Positions 14,203-22,621 of a DNA stretch of 29,595 bases are shown piece after piece. Source of the stretch: Acetobacter oryzoeni (GTDB lineage Bacteria > Pseudomonadota > Alphaproteobacteria > Acetobacterales > Acetobacteraceae). The notes under the pieces were generated by a model that worked only from the letters and a program-made list of their open reading frames with translations, was not told the DNA's origin and did not search any database. The position numbers were made by a program, and so were the translations under genes. Every line of letters starts with the position of its first letter. The first letter of the stretch is position 1. The DNA lies in the NCBI RefSeq assembly GCF_004014775.2, contig NZ_CP042811.1, forward strand, positions 1 to 29,595, written 5' to 3'.

Positions 14203-14243
14203 TAAGTGCGCGCTTATACGTCACTGCGTGACGTGCGCTTAAG
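14203..14243. other. Putative oriT of module Y (Ti/MOBQ type)
   Basis: The traC-traA gap contains TAAGTGCGCGCTTATACG followed by ACGTCAC-TGC-GTGACGT (14218-14234, perfect 7-bp arms) and GTGCGCTTAAG. The order of a GC-rich core, TATACGTC and a dyad matches what I recall of Agrobacterium Ti-type oriT sites. It lies 22 bp before the traA start and is the expected nick region for TraA. Confidence 0.72.
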
Positions 14244-14264
14244 TAGTGTGATATGATTGCGCTC

Positions 14265-17200
14265 ATGGCGATCTATCACCTGCATGCAAAGGTCATCAGC
14301 CGCGCCACTGGCCGGAGCGCCGTGGCAGCAGCGGCCTATCGCGCGGCCTCGCGCCTGCATGACGTGAGGCTGGATCGTGCTCATGATTTTTCCAACAAGA
14401 GCGGCGTGGTGCATTCCGAGATCCTTCTGCCCGATGGCGCGCCGGATCGGTTTCTCGACCGTGCGACCCTATGGAACGAGATCGAAGCGATCGAGAAGCG
14501 CAAGGATGCCCAGCTTTCCCGTGAGGTAGAGTTTTCAATCCCGCGCGAAATGACCCAGGCGCAGGGGATCGCGCTGGCACGGGACTTCGTGCGGGAGCAG
14601 TTCGTGGAACGCGGCATGGTGGCCGATCTCAATGTGCATTGGGATATTGGCGAAGACGGACAGGCAAAGCCCCATGCCCATGTGATGCTGTCCACGCGGT
14701 CAGTGGACGAGAACGGGTTTGGTGCGAAAGAACGCTCGTGGAACGACAGGGAACTCCTGCTGACATGGCGTGAGCGATGGGCGTCTCTTGCCAATGAACG
14801 GCTGGCTGAGCTGGATCTGGATGTGCGGATCGACCATCGGTCATTCGCCGCGCAGGGGATCGACCTTGAGCCGCAGAACAAGATCGGTCCGGCCGGGATG
14901 CGCCGGGAAGAGCGGGGCGAGGACGCGGAACGGGTTGCCGACCATCTGGAGATCGCGCGACGCAATGGCGAGAGGCTGCTGGCGGAACCGCATGTGGCGC
15001 TGGAGGCGCTGACCCGGCAGCAGAGCACGTTTACCCGTCAGGACCTGGCACGGTTCGTGGACCGGCACACGGCGGATGCTGAACAGTTCAGTGCGGTCAT
15101 GGTTCGGGTGGAGGCGTGTCCGGATCTGGTCGCACTTGGGAAAGACGGACATGGGCGGGAGCGGTTTTCCACACGGGAGATGATCGGGGTCGAGCAGCGG
15201 CTGGAAGAAGCGTCGCTTGCGATGGGGCAGTCCCAGGGTCATGCGGTGCCGCTGGCGGTGCGTCGGGCGGCGATGGCGCGGGACGGGCTTGGGGACGAGC
15301 AGGCGCTGGCGGTGGGTGAGGTCACGAAGTCCCGCGACCTGTCCGTGGTGGTGGGCTATGCCGGGACGGGGAAGAGCACCATGCTGGGTGTGGCCCGTGA
15401 GGCGTGGGAAGAGGCCGGGTATCGGGTGCGTGGAGCGGCGCTGTCGGGGATTGCGGCGGAAGGTCTGGAGGCCGGGTCCGGGATCGAGAGCCGGACGCTC
15501 GCCTCCCTGGAGCGCGCGTGGGAACGTGGGTTCGACCTGCTGGAACGCGGGGACGTGCTGGTGGTGGACGAGGCCGGCATGGTGGGGTCACGGCAGATGG
15601 AGCGGGTGCTGTCAGTCGCACGCGATGCCGGAGCCAAGGTGGTGCTGGTGGGCGATCCCGAGCAGTTGCAGGCGATCGAGGCGGGTGGTGCGTTCCGGGC
15701 GGTGGCTGAGCGGGTCGGGTCGGTGGAGATCACGGCGGTGCGCCGGCAGCGTGAAGGCTGGCAGCAGGCGGCGACGAAGGAGCTGGCGACCGGGCGGACG
15801 GGTGAGGCGTTGGGGCGCTATGAGGCGGCTGGTCTTGTACGCGGGCATGACACTCTGGAAGAGGCGCGGGCCGGGGTGGTGGCCGGGTGGGATGAAGCCC
15901 GGCAGGCCGCGCCAGAGGACAGCCAGATCATGCTGGCGCACCGGCGTGTCGATGTGCGGGCGCTGAACGAGGCGGCGCGCGAGATCCGCAGGGGGGCGGG
16001 TGAGCTGGGCGAGGACGTGCTGGTGCCGACCGCGCAGGGCGAGCGGGTGTTTGCGGACGGGGAGCGTGTCTACTTCCTGCGCAATGACCGGGAGCTGGGG
16101 GTGAAGAACGGCACGCTGGGTACGGTGCGGGGTATCACGGGGTCGGTCGAGGCCGGGGATCTGGCGCTGTCGGTGCAGCTTGACGGAGCAGCCGGTGCCG
16201 GGTGTGGCCGGGTTGTTCGCGTGTCAGTGGCGGATTATGACGCGCTGGATCATGGCTATGCGGCTACCATCCATAAATCGCAGGGTGTGACGGTGGACCG
16301 GGCGCATGTTCTGGCGACGGGCAGCATGGACCGGCACGGGGCGTATGTGGCGCTCTCAAGGCATCGGGAGAGTGTGGCCGTCCATTGGGGCCGTGATGAT
16401 GTGGGTGAGAGGGACGGGCTGGTGCGGCGACTGTCGCGCGAGCGGCTGAAGGATACCACGCTGGATTATGCGCAGGTCCGGGATCGGGATGCCGGGTTCG
16501 CGCGGCGGCGCGGGCTGCCTGTTCCCGAGAGCGAGATCGTGGTGGCGCGCGACAGGGGCGCTTCTGGTTCTTCCACCCCCCAGAAGGATCAGAAGGACTG
16601 GCAGGCTGCGGGGATGGCGTTGTCCATGGAACGTCGTCATCGCGTGGTGCGGGCAGACCCCGATGTGCTGGATCATGAGGCCGGGAAATCTGGAGAGCAG
16701 AAGGAGGCCGAGGCGTCTGTTGCGGGGCTTGAGGGGTTTGGGCGCAAGTTTGCGCGTGAGCCGGTGGAAAAGGACAAGAAAAAAGCCCTGCCATGGATTT
16801 TGGCGGGATTTGAGACGGTTGTGGATCCACTGCATCAGGCGGTGGAGCGCTATGCGCGTGCGGTGTGGGATGTGAAGCGGATGCGCGAGAAGGATCTGCC
16901 GGTTCTGGTGTGTCAGCGCAAGGCTGTGGCGGAAGCCGAGCGGATGTTGGAGCAGATGCGGCCGGGGGCTGTGGCAGATCTGGGGGCTGCACTGGTGCAT
17001 CAGCCGGAGATCCGCAAGGCGCTGTGGAGTTTGGAAGGGCCAGAGCGGGCGCGCAAGCTGTTGGAGGGGTTGGCGCATGAGGACAGGGTGCGGGCCAATC
17101 CAGAACTGCGGGCCGTGCGGTTTGTGAAGGCGTGGGACGGGCTGAGCCGTGAGCAGCAGGGCGTGGCGCTGAAGGAGCTGGGACGGGACAGGCCGGTCAT

Positions 17201-17339
17201 GGGGCTTTTGCGGCAGAGAGGGCATGAACTGGGGGTGCGGAAGGGATCAACGCTTGATCACGGGCTGCATCCCCCTCAGAGGGAACACTTCCTGTCGAGG
17301 TCCAGGTCACGGGATCGGGGAATGGATATGGGGATGTAG
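14265..17339 (+). CDS. traA: Ti-type conjugative relaxase/helicase TraA
   Basis: This 1024-residue MOBQ relaxase nicks oriT and unwinds the strand for transfer. The start ATG 14265 gives the family N-terminus MAIYHLHAKVISRATGRS; an ATG at 14253 would add four residues. Residues 1-230 form the MobA/MobL relaxase domain with the metal-binding PHAHVML (His137, His139). Residues about 340-760 form a RecD-like helicase: Walker A GYAGTGKST (364-372), Walker B VVDEAG (Asp435, Glu436), and HGYAATIHKSQG and AYVALSRHR toward the end. The C-terminal 250 residues are a charged TraA tail. It is intact, unlike the module X relaxase. No mating-pore genes are present, so the plasmid is mobilisable rather than self-transmissible. 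Confidence 0.95.
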   Translation: MAIYHLHAKVISRATGRSAVAAAAYRAASRLHDVRLDRAHDFSNKSGVVHSEILLPDGAPDRFLDRATLWNEIEAIEKRKDAQLSREVEFSIPREMTQAQGIALARDFVREQFVERGMVADLNVHWDIGEDGQAKPHAHVMLSTRSVDENGFGAKERSWNDRELLLTWRERWASLANERLAELDLDVRIDHRSFAAQGIDLEPQNKIGPAGMRREERGEDAERVADHLEIARRNGERLLAEPHVALEALTRQQSTFTRQDLARFVDRHTADAEQFSAVMVRVEACPDLVALGKDGHGRERFSTREMIGVEQRLEEASLAMGQSQGHAVPLAVRRAAMARDGLGDEQALAVGEVTKSRDLSVVVGYAGTGKSTMLGVAREAWEEAGYRVRGAALSGIAAEGLEAGSGIESRTLASLERAWERGFDLLERGDVLVVDEAGMVGSRQMERVLSVARDAGAKVVLVGDPEQLQAIEAGGAFRAVAERVGSVEITAVRRQREGWQQAATKELATGRTGEALGRYEAAGLVRGHDTLEEARAGVVAGWDEARQAAPEDSQIMLAHRRVDVRALNEAAREIRRGAGELGEDVLVPTAQGERVFADGERVYFLRNDRELGVKNGTLGTVRGITGSVEAGDLALSVQLDGAAGAGCGRVVRVSVADYDALDHGYAATIHKSQGVTVDRAHVLATGSMDRHGAYVALSRHRESVAVHWGRDDVGERDGLVRRLSRERLKDTTLDYAQVRDRDAGFARRRGLPVPESEIVVARDRGASGSSTPQKDQKDWQAAGMALSMERRHRVVRADPDVLDHEAGKSGEQKEAEASVAGLEGFGRKFAREPVEKDKKKALPWILAGFETVVDPLHQAVERYARAVWDVKRMREKDLPVLVCQRKAVAEAERMLEQMRPGAVADLGAALVHQPEIRKALWSLEGPERARKLLEGLAHEDRVRANPELRAVRFVKAWDGLSREQQGVALKELGRDRPVMGLLRQRGHELGVRKGSTLDHGLHPPQREHFLSRSRSRDRGMDMGM

Positions 17340-17404
17340 GATTTTTCTGGAAAGATATCGGAATTGTATTTATGATATCATTCTGGGAAATGGGGAGTTA
17401 TGTC

Positions 17405-17656
17405 ATGTCCTCTGTGGTTATTCGCAATCTTCCGGAAGAGACGCATCGGGCGCTGAAGGCGCAGGCCATGCTGCATGGACGCAGCACGGAAGCGGAGATC
17501 CGGACCATTCTGGAAGCGGCCGTCCGGCCCTCGCATCGGGTGCGGCTGGGGTCGCTTCTGGCGTCCATCGGTCGTGAGGCCGGTGTGCGTGAACAGGATG
17601 TCACGACCTTGCAGGTTCGCGATCAGACCCCGGCCGCGCCGATGTCCTTCGAATGA
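17405..17656 (+). CDS. fitA: FitA-like ribbon-helix-helix antitoxin
   Basis: This 83-residue protein starts at ATG 17405 behind GGGGAG. MSSVVIRNLPEETHRALKAQ begins a ribbon-helix-helix DNA-binding fold, followed by HGRSTEAEIRTILEAAV, the usual FitA/VapB arrangement. The C-terminal tail should wrap the toxin. It overlaps the PIN toxin gene by 4 bp (ATGA). It probably represses its own promoter together with the toxin. Confidence 0.9.
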   Translation: MSSVVIRNLPEETHRALKAQAMLHGRSTEAEIRTILEAAVRPSHRVRLGSLLASIGREAGVREQDVTTLQVRDQTPAAPMSFE

Positions 17657-18075
17657 TCCTGCTTGATACCAATGTGATCTCCGAGCCGTGGAAGCCTGCT
17701 CCTGAACCGCGTGTCCTGGCGTGGATTGATGCGCAGGCGATCGAGACGCTTTTTCTGTCTGCCGTCACGGTAGCGGAATTGCGTTTCGGGATCGGGGCGA
17801 TGCCGGTCGGTCGGCGGCGTTCGGTGCTTCATGAGCGGCTGGAGCAGCAGGTTCTGCCTCTCTTCGAAGGGCGTGTCCTGTCGTTCGATCTGGCAGCGTC
17901 ACAGGCTTATGCCGAGCTGATGGTGCGGGCCAGATCTGAAGGACGTGCGATCGGCAAGGCGGATGGATATATTGCCGCGACCGCCGCGTCCCGCAGTTAT
18001 GTCGTGGCCAGTCGTGATGTGTCGCCTTTCGAGGCGGCTGGTGTGCGGGTTCTCAATCCGTGGACGGATGTCTGA
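17653..18075 (+). CDS. fitB: FitB/VapC-like PIN-domain toxin
   Basis: This 140-residue PIN ribonuclease has all four acidic residues in place: Asp5 (LLDTNVISE), Glu42 (VTVAELRFG), Asp104 (GKADGYIAATA) and Asp122 (VASRDVSPF). Family members cleave RNA to arrest growth unless bound by the antitoxin. It is translationally coupled to fitA and overlaps the next gene by one base (TGATG). The pair stabilises the plasmid (inference). Confidence 0.92.
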   Translation: MILLDTNVISEPWKPAPEPRVLAWIDAQAIETLFLSAVTVAELRFGIGAMPVGRRRSVLHERLEQQVLPLFEGRVLSFDLAASQAYAELMVRARSEGRAIGKADGYIAATAASRSYVVASRDVSPFEAAGVRVLNPWTDV

Positions 18076-18746
18076 TGTCCGAGACAGATCCAGCAGAGCG
18101 CGCGTTTGAGGATCTGTGTGCCGAAATGACGGTGCTCCGGCGCAGCGTGGAAGCGTTGCCGCAGGCGTGGCGGGACAACCGGCCGCCGGATTACACGGAG
18201 GATCTGGCTCGCGTCGTAAAAGCCATGAACGCGGTTAGTACGCGGATGAAAGCGATTGAGGCCAGTCCGACCCTGAAAATGACGCCCCAGGCGTATGGGC
18301 AGGGGATACGTCAGGCAGGGCTTTCTGCCAGTCAGGAAATGCAGGCGACGTTTCAGAAAGCGATCGGTGAGGTTCGGGGGGAGCGGCAGGCGTTAGCCGG
18401 TATCATCGGTCAGGCCAACAATCGACGTGATCAATGGTTTTACATGATTTTTATTGGAATCGTGGCATTTCTGTTTGGAGTAGGGATTGCACCGCCCCTG
18501 TTCAATCACATCACTTGGAAGAATTTTAATGAGCGGGTGGCATCGTTCATTATCGGAGGCAAGAACCAGTGGGATTCCGGAGCTGTGATGATGCAAGATG
18601 CACAGCCCGATCAATGGAGCAGCTTTATGTGGGAGGATCGGCTGGTGCAGGACAATATGCCAAAAATCAGAGACTGTCAGGTCACAGCGACACAAGCCGG
18701 TCAAGCCAAGTCCTGTGTGATCGCCATCAAGCCAGAAGCACAGTAG
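18075..18746 (+). CDS. Mobilisation-linked membrane protein, DUF6118-like
   Basis: This 223-residue protein has a soluble, helical N-terminal half (AFEDLCAEMTVLRRSVEALP and later QEMQATFQKAIGEVRGERQ) and one membrane segment at about residues 123-143 (WFYMIFIGIVAFLFGVGIAPP). A C-terminal domain of about 75 residues has two cysteines (DCQVTA, KSCVIA). It resembles DUF6118 proteins found next to traA on alphaproteobacterial plasmids, by memory. It reads on from fitB with TGATG coupling. The split membrane gene of module X has the same layout, suggesting a shared role near the mobilisation locus. The function is unknown. Confidence 0.72.
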   Translation: MSETDPAERAFEDLCAEMTVLRRSVEALPQAWRDNRPPDYTEDLARVVKAMNAVSTRMKAIEASPTLKMTPQAYGQGIRQAGLSASQEMQATFQKAIGEVRGERQALAGIIGQANNRRDQWFYMIFIGIVAFLFGVGIAPPLFNHITWKNFNERVASFIIGGKNQWDSGAVMMQDAQPDQWSSFMWEDRLVQDNMPKIRDCQVTATQAGQAKSCVIAIKPEAQ

Positions 18747-18907
18747 AAAGCTTTTTTCTCATGACAGCATGGCATGAGTTATTCGTTCTTATGCATGCAG
18801 AAAACCGACTTCTCGATTATCCGGTAGAGAAGCAGCATAGATAATAGCTTTGTTAGTTGATTGTTTCCCTCGGCATGGGAGAATTTCCTTCATCAGGATA
18901 CTCAGAG

Positions 18908-18949
18908 GAAACTCTCCCCTTTCATCAGATGATGAGAGGGGAGAGTTTC
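18908..18949. terminator. Bidirectional terminator between the mobilisation operon and the Hint gene
   Basis: A 19-bp stem (GAAACTCTCCCCTTTCATC and its near-complement, one mismatch) with a 4-nt loop is followed by T-rich sequence on the plus strand. It ends 8 bp before the stop codon of the convergent Hint gene. The rest of 18747-18907 shows no gene. Confidence 0.85.
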
Positions 18950-18957
18950 TAAAAGTT

Positions 18958-20859
18958 TTAAGCAGATTTTGTTTTTACACGTGTCGTTTGCTGATCATTC
19001 ACAACATAAGGGCCAGCAGCACGGATGATCATGGAAAGTATCCCCATTTTCCCGTGTGACAGATGATCCCCTAAAGGCAGTTCGGCATTGCCATTTGTCC
19101 ATGCACAATCTGTCCAATCGGTCTCATGCCAACCTTCTGGCTTCTCGGCCTGAAGGTGAGAAGTGATATCAAACTGTCTCTTGGCGCACAGCAGGTGAAC
19201 ATCAGCCACAGCGACCCCCATATGGCGTCGATCATCCACAAACGGACCAATCACATCAGATGGACGACTGGCACGTGAGACAATACGCACAGACTGCGTA
19301 TCAGGCGGCAGCATGAAGCTATACTGGTGCGCCGTCTTACGCATCGGTCGCACAGTAGCTCCTGTATCCGTTACGAGATGCAGATCTGGATCATCCGTGA
19401 GTTCCATCGTGTCTGACGGAATCTGTGCGCCAACCACACTGTTTTCACGCCATTCCAGTGCTCGAAATAGTGGCTCCACAAAGGAACGATCAACACAGAG
19501 TGGCGCACCGGCATCATGTTCCCATGTCCGAGGCTTTCCACCCAGCATGATAACGGAACCTTCCTGACGGAATGAAGAGCGGTTCCCGGTATCCAGATAG
19601 CTTTCGGTCAGCATGCCGTCTGCCCGGATAACAGAATGCTGCTCTGTTTCCACATGGTAATAATCGTAGGAGGTAATGGATTTGTCATAGAAGATGGACA
19701 CGCCATTGACCAGCATACGTACGGGCACAAACCGATCTTTGAAGAACAGGCAATGTTCAGCGGTAATCAGCATGTCCTTATAAGGAACACCAGCAGTGAT
19801 TGCGTCTTTAAGGATACGAACTGGCCAACCGGCTTCGTCGTCGTGAAGATCAGGACGTACCACAGCACGAGCCTTACCGACCCAGACAGCAGAACGGGTA
19901 ATATCCTTATTATTTTTCCAATCAAAGGCGATAACTTCATCGCCGATGCGAACATCTTCCACTGCCACATCACCCTGCGGGGTGCGCACCATGCTGCCTG
20001 CCAGAAAACATGCGCCTGTATCACTCTGTTCACCAAACAGAATGTAGCCATCGCTGTAGGTTACGGTGGGGGCGGGCTCTACATTGGCGGCGGAAGATGT
20101 TGCATACCCTTTAATGGTTACAACCGTGGTGGTTTTACCATCAACGGTGGACTGGATAAGCAGATCATCCCCACTTACGGCAGTGGACAGCGCATCATCA
20201 CTATAAGATGTGCTGGAGGCAATCTTGATCTGGTCTCCATACACAAAGTTTTCGACATTCAGGGAATCTCCTGAAAGATCGCTTAAAGATGTGCTGCCAA
20301 TAACAAGTTGCCCACCGGGGATGTTGTGGAAATCAACTTTGTTGCCGCCATCAATATTGGCAATGCCAGAGAATATAACCGTGCCGCCTTCAATATTAAA
20401 GCGTCCAGCATTGATGTTGGAATAATTGGTGCCTGCATCTAGCACGCCACCTTTGTAAATATTGTAAACAGCCTGGTTGCCGTTAAAATCATGACCAACG
20501 GATAATGTGCCATTGGTAATATTGTAAACGGCCTGATTGCCGTTGAATTCATTGCTTAGGGTAAGTGTGCCGCCATCAATATTAATGGTGCCCCCAGCCG
20601 CGTTGGTGATATCTCCACCTGCCCCGAGGAAACCAGGCACAACAGAAACAGTGGCGCCATCTGTAATATTAATGGTTGCCGCATTGAGGTTGAGGTAGCC
20701 TGAAATTTCAAGCAACGCACCATTGGTTACGTTCAGCGTTGGGCCTGTGCCCAAACCGGCTGTCGCGTTATCTGGTGGGGTATCAGTGGATTGCGTGCCG
20801 CCGCCGTTGTAGTTTGTCCAACTTGTATTGGTGGAAACGGTTGTTACATTATCTGCCAT
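18958..20859 (-). CDS. Hint-domain protein with Asn/Gly-rich repeat region (module Y copy)
   Basis: This 633-residue protein starts MADNVTTVSTNTSW, with no signal peptide. Residues about 35-210 are short beta-helix-like repeats (NITDGAT, NIDGGTL, NITNGTL, NIEGGTV), including a near-perfect internal duplication of FNGNQAVYNI (about 104-135). A Hint domain begins CFLAGSMVRTPQGD (Cys about 284) and has DMLITAEHCLFF, FVPVRMLVNG and TESYLDTGNRS. The C-terminal region ends IIRAAGPYVV. From the Hint domain on it is closely similar to the 7737-9401 protein, while the N-termini differ. Hint autocleavage could release or anchor the repeat domain at the cell surface. Signal-less export would need a type I system, which is not encoded here. 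The role is unknown. Confidence 0.87.
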   Translation of the reverse strand: MADNVTTVSTNTSWTNYNGGGTQSTDTPPDNATAGLGTGPTLNVTNGALLEISGYLNLNAATINITDGATVSVVPGFLGAGGDITNAAGGTINIDGGTLTLSNEFNGNQAVYNITNGTLSVGHDFNGNQAVYNIYKGGVLDAGTNYSNINAGRFNIEGGTVIFSGIANIDGGNKVDFHNIPGGQLVIGSTSLSDLSGDSLNVENFVYGDQIKIASSTSYSDDALSTAVSGDDLLIQSTVDGKTTTVVTIKGYATSSAANVEPAPTVTYSDGYILFGEQSDTGACFLAGSMVRTPQGDVAVEDVRIGDEVIAFDWKNNKDITRSAVWVGKARAVVRPDLHDDEAGWPVRILKDAITAGVPYKDMLITAEHCLFFKDRFVPVRMLVNGVSIFYDKSITSYDYYHVETEQHSVIRADGMLTESYLDTGNRSSFRQEGSVIMLGGKPRTWEHDAGAPLCVDRSFVEPLFRALEWRENSVVGAQIPSDTMELTDDPDLHLVTDTGATVRPMRKTAHQYSFMLPPDTQSVRIVSRASRPSDVIGPFVDDRRHMGVAVADVHLLCAKRQFDITSHLQAEKPEGWHETDWTDCAWTNGNAELPLGDHLSHGKMGILSMIIRAAGPYVVNDQQTTRVKTKSA

Positions 20860-21182
20860 ATTCGCATTCCGTGATTTCTCAAGATAATAGATTCAAAACT
20901 TTTTTTAATTCTAAACTAAACTATTTCATATAAAAATTATTTACACAGCATTTTATTGTGTAAACGCAAGGAATCTGGCTTGCATTTTTTGCATGATTGA
21001 GAAATCAAACAAACATCGTGATAAGATATTAGAGTTGGAGACCCGCAAAAACCGGGTAATTTCTGGCGAAGCGTTCTGGCTTGATAACATCGAGGTTGCG
21101 GGGTGCAGCAAGGGTATCATTCGGACCGATTTCCACGATACCCGGCGTTGATTTCGCCGGTTTTGCCGACTTGCAGGCAGAG
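20860..21182. other. Intergenic region upstream of the Hint gene
   Basis: AT-rich sequence to about 20960 (with the dyad TTTACACA...TGTGTAAA near 20939-20963) should hold the Hint promoter. From about 21036 (GAGACCCGCAAAAACCGG) the sequence could be the terminal part of the IS5-type remnant. A 52-codon frame (20993-21151) crosses this border and is not convincing as a gene. Confidence 0.45.
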
Positions 21183-21701
21183 TCAGCCTGCGGTTTCTAG
21201 ACGCTCGTGGAAGATCAGCCGATTGAAGTTGTAGGCCATGTTGCAAAGGGTCAGTTTCGCCTCAGCGCGGGCGAGGCCGATGGTGCGGATGAACAGGATG
21301 AACCGGTTTTTCTGATGCGCGAAGACATGCTCAACATGCGCACGGATCGAGGATTTGGCAGCATTGGCCCGCGCGGTTGCCTTTGACATCGGCTTGCCCA
21401 TGGGTTTGCGCCGATGAATACGGGATGTGAGCATCTAGTCCGACAGCCATTTCTCGTTGCGCCTGGAGCGATAGGCACTGTCTGCTCAGACCTCGGAACT
21501 GGTATTGTTCGTGCTGACGACCTGCCGGAGAAGACGCCCGTCCGCCGCTAACGCCGAAGTCACCGCCATGCCTCGCATGAAGCCGAAGCATCGGTCGATG
21601 CTGATGTGGGATTTGTAGCCGAAGACCGGCAGGGCGATCATGGGGAGCTGCGTCCCATCTGAATTGCCCCGGGTTTTGTGGAGAGAAAGGTATGGAATCA
21701 T
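21183..21701 (-). pseudogene. Decayed IS5-family transposase, C-terminal part
   Basis: One frame reads VFGYKSHISIDRCFGFMRG ... RLLRQVVSTNNTSSEV, stop, ADSAYRSRRNEKWLSD, stop, MLTSRIHRRKPMGKPM ... VEHVFAHQKNRFILFIRTIG and CNMAYNFNRLIFHER. This is the C-terminal half of an IS5-type transposase as found in acetic acid bacteria. Two in-frame stops break it; the first (TGA in EV*ADSAY) sits where the family has Trp. The N-terminal half is missing beyond about 21690, so the element is dead. Confidence 0.85.
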
Positions 21702-21753
21702 CAGTTATTGTACTGAATAGACTATAGTCATATTGGGACAATCCGGAGCCACG

Positions 21754-21759
21754 GTATAT
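21754..21759. repeat. 6-bp target duplication, left of the Tn552-like transposon
   Basis: GTATAT precedes the element end TGTAGATATCAGCG and recurs at 24938-24943 after the other end. Confidence 0.8.
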
Positions 21760-21796
21760 TGTAGATATCAGCGATAGATGGCAGGTACTGTCAGTG

Positions 21797-22621
21797 CTAA
21801 GTGACACCGATCACAAGGGTACTACGGGCAGCCTCGACCACATCTTCAGTGATAACGGTCAGCTCGTTGAGGCGCATGATGCGTTCGATCTGGATAAAAA
21901 GACGATGCAACAGCCGGAAATTACCCCCAGTCAGTCGCACGATCGCGGCGACCGCCTGAGCGTCGGTAAAATCAACATCGTCGAGTGAAAGACCAAGATC
22001 GCGCCAACGCCTTGTCAGCACAAATGTCAGTTCCTGATCTTGGAGGGGTCTATAATGATGGGAAAAGCCCACCCGACTGAAAAGTTGTGGGTAGCGCGCC
22101 ATTCGTTTGTCAATCCCGGGCATACCGATGAAGATAAGACTGATACCTTGTCGATCGAACAGGTCACGCAACCATTCCAGCGCCGTCACGCTCAACCGCT
22201 CCGCCTCATCGACGATTAGCAGTTCAATATAGCGGGTCGTGTGGTCGATGATCCTCACTTGGCCTTGGACATGAGGGCGTACATGATCATCGATGCAGAT
22301 CTCGGCACAGGCAATAAGTGCTGGCACGTCATGTCTCAACTCCTGCACGCTGCAACTGACCGTGGGGGTAAAGAAAATGGCTCGGGATTTTGCGAGGTGA
22401 GCATTGACCTTTGCTTGGTCCGATCCGCGCGGTCCCCATTCCTCCAAGGTTTTCCCAACTACTTGCCAATGGGTGTATCGACGGGCGGAAAGTGTCTTCC
22501 CGACCCCGGGAGGGCCATGACATAGGCCAATATAGCGATGTTTGCGAACGGCATCTGCAAACTCACTGAAGCGACGATGCTCCTGGGTCGCGATAAAGCT
22601 GGTAGTCCGTGCTGTGCGCAT
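21797..22621 (-). CDS. tniB: TniB-like transposition ATPase
   Basis: This 274-residue AAA+ ATPase works with the transposase and chooses targets (MuB/TniB family). Walker A is GPPGVGKT (about residues 36-43) and Walker B is LLIVDEAERL (about 133-142), with a sensor-like LIFIGMPG (about 160-167). The ATG overlaps the tniA stop by one base (TGATG), so it is coupled. The stop lies 37 bp from the element end. Full length for the family. Confidence 0.93.
   Translation of the reverse strand: MRTARTTSFIATQEHRRFSEFADAVRKHRYIGLCHGPPGVGKTLSARRYTHWQVVGKTLEEWGPRGSDQAKVNAHLAKSRAIFFTPTVSCSVQELRHDVPALIACAEICIDDHVRPHVQGQVRIIDHTTRYIELLIVDEAERLSVTALEWLRDLFDRQGISLIFIGMPGIDKRMARYPQLFSRVGFSHHYRPLQDQELTFVLTRRWRDLGLSLDDVDFTDAQAVAAIVRLTGGNFRLLHRLFIQIERIMRLNELTVITEDVVEAARSTLVIGVT

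Noticed and set aside
14381..15028. Minus-strand 215-residue frame opposite the traA relaxase domain
   Set aside because: Ser/Arg-rich reverse reading of conserved relaxase codons.
16264..17225. Long minus-strand frames opposite traA
   Set aside because: They are Pro/Arg/Ala-rich, the usual product of reading a GC-rich gene backwards. The traA frame has all its motifs.
20993..21151. 52-codon plus-strand frame (MIEKSNKHRDKILEL...)
   Set aside because: It crosses the probable end of an IS5-type remnant, has no ribosome site and matches no family I know.
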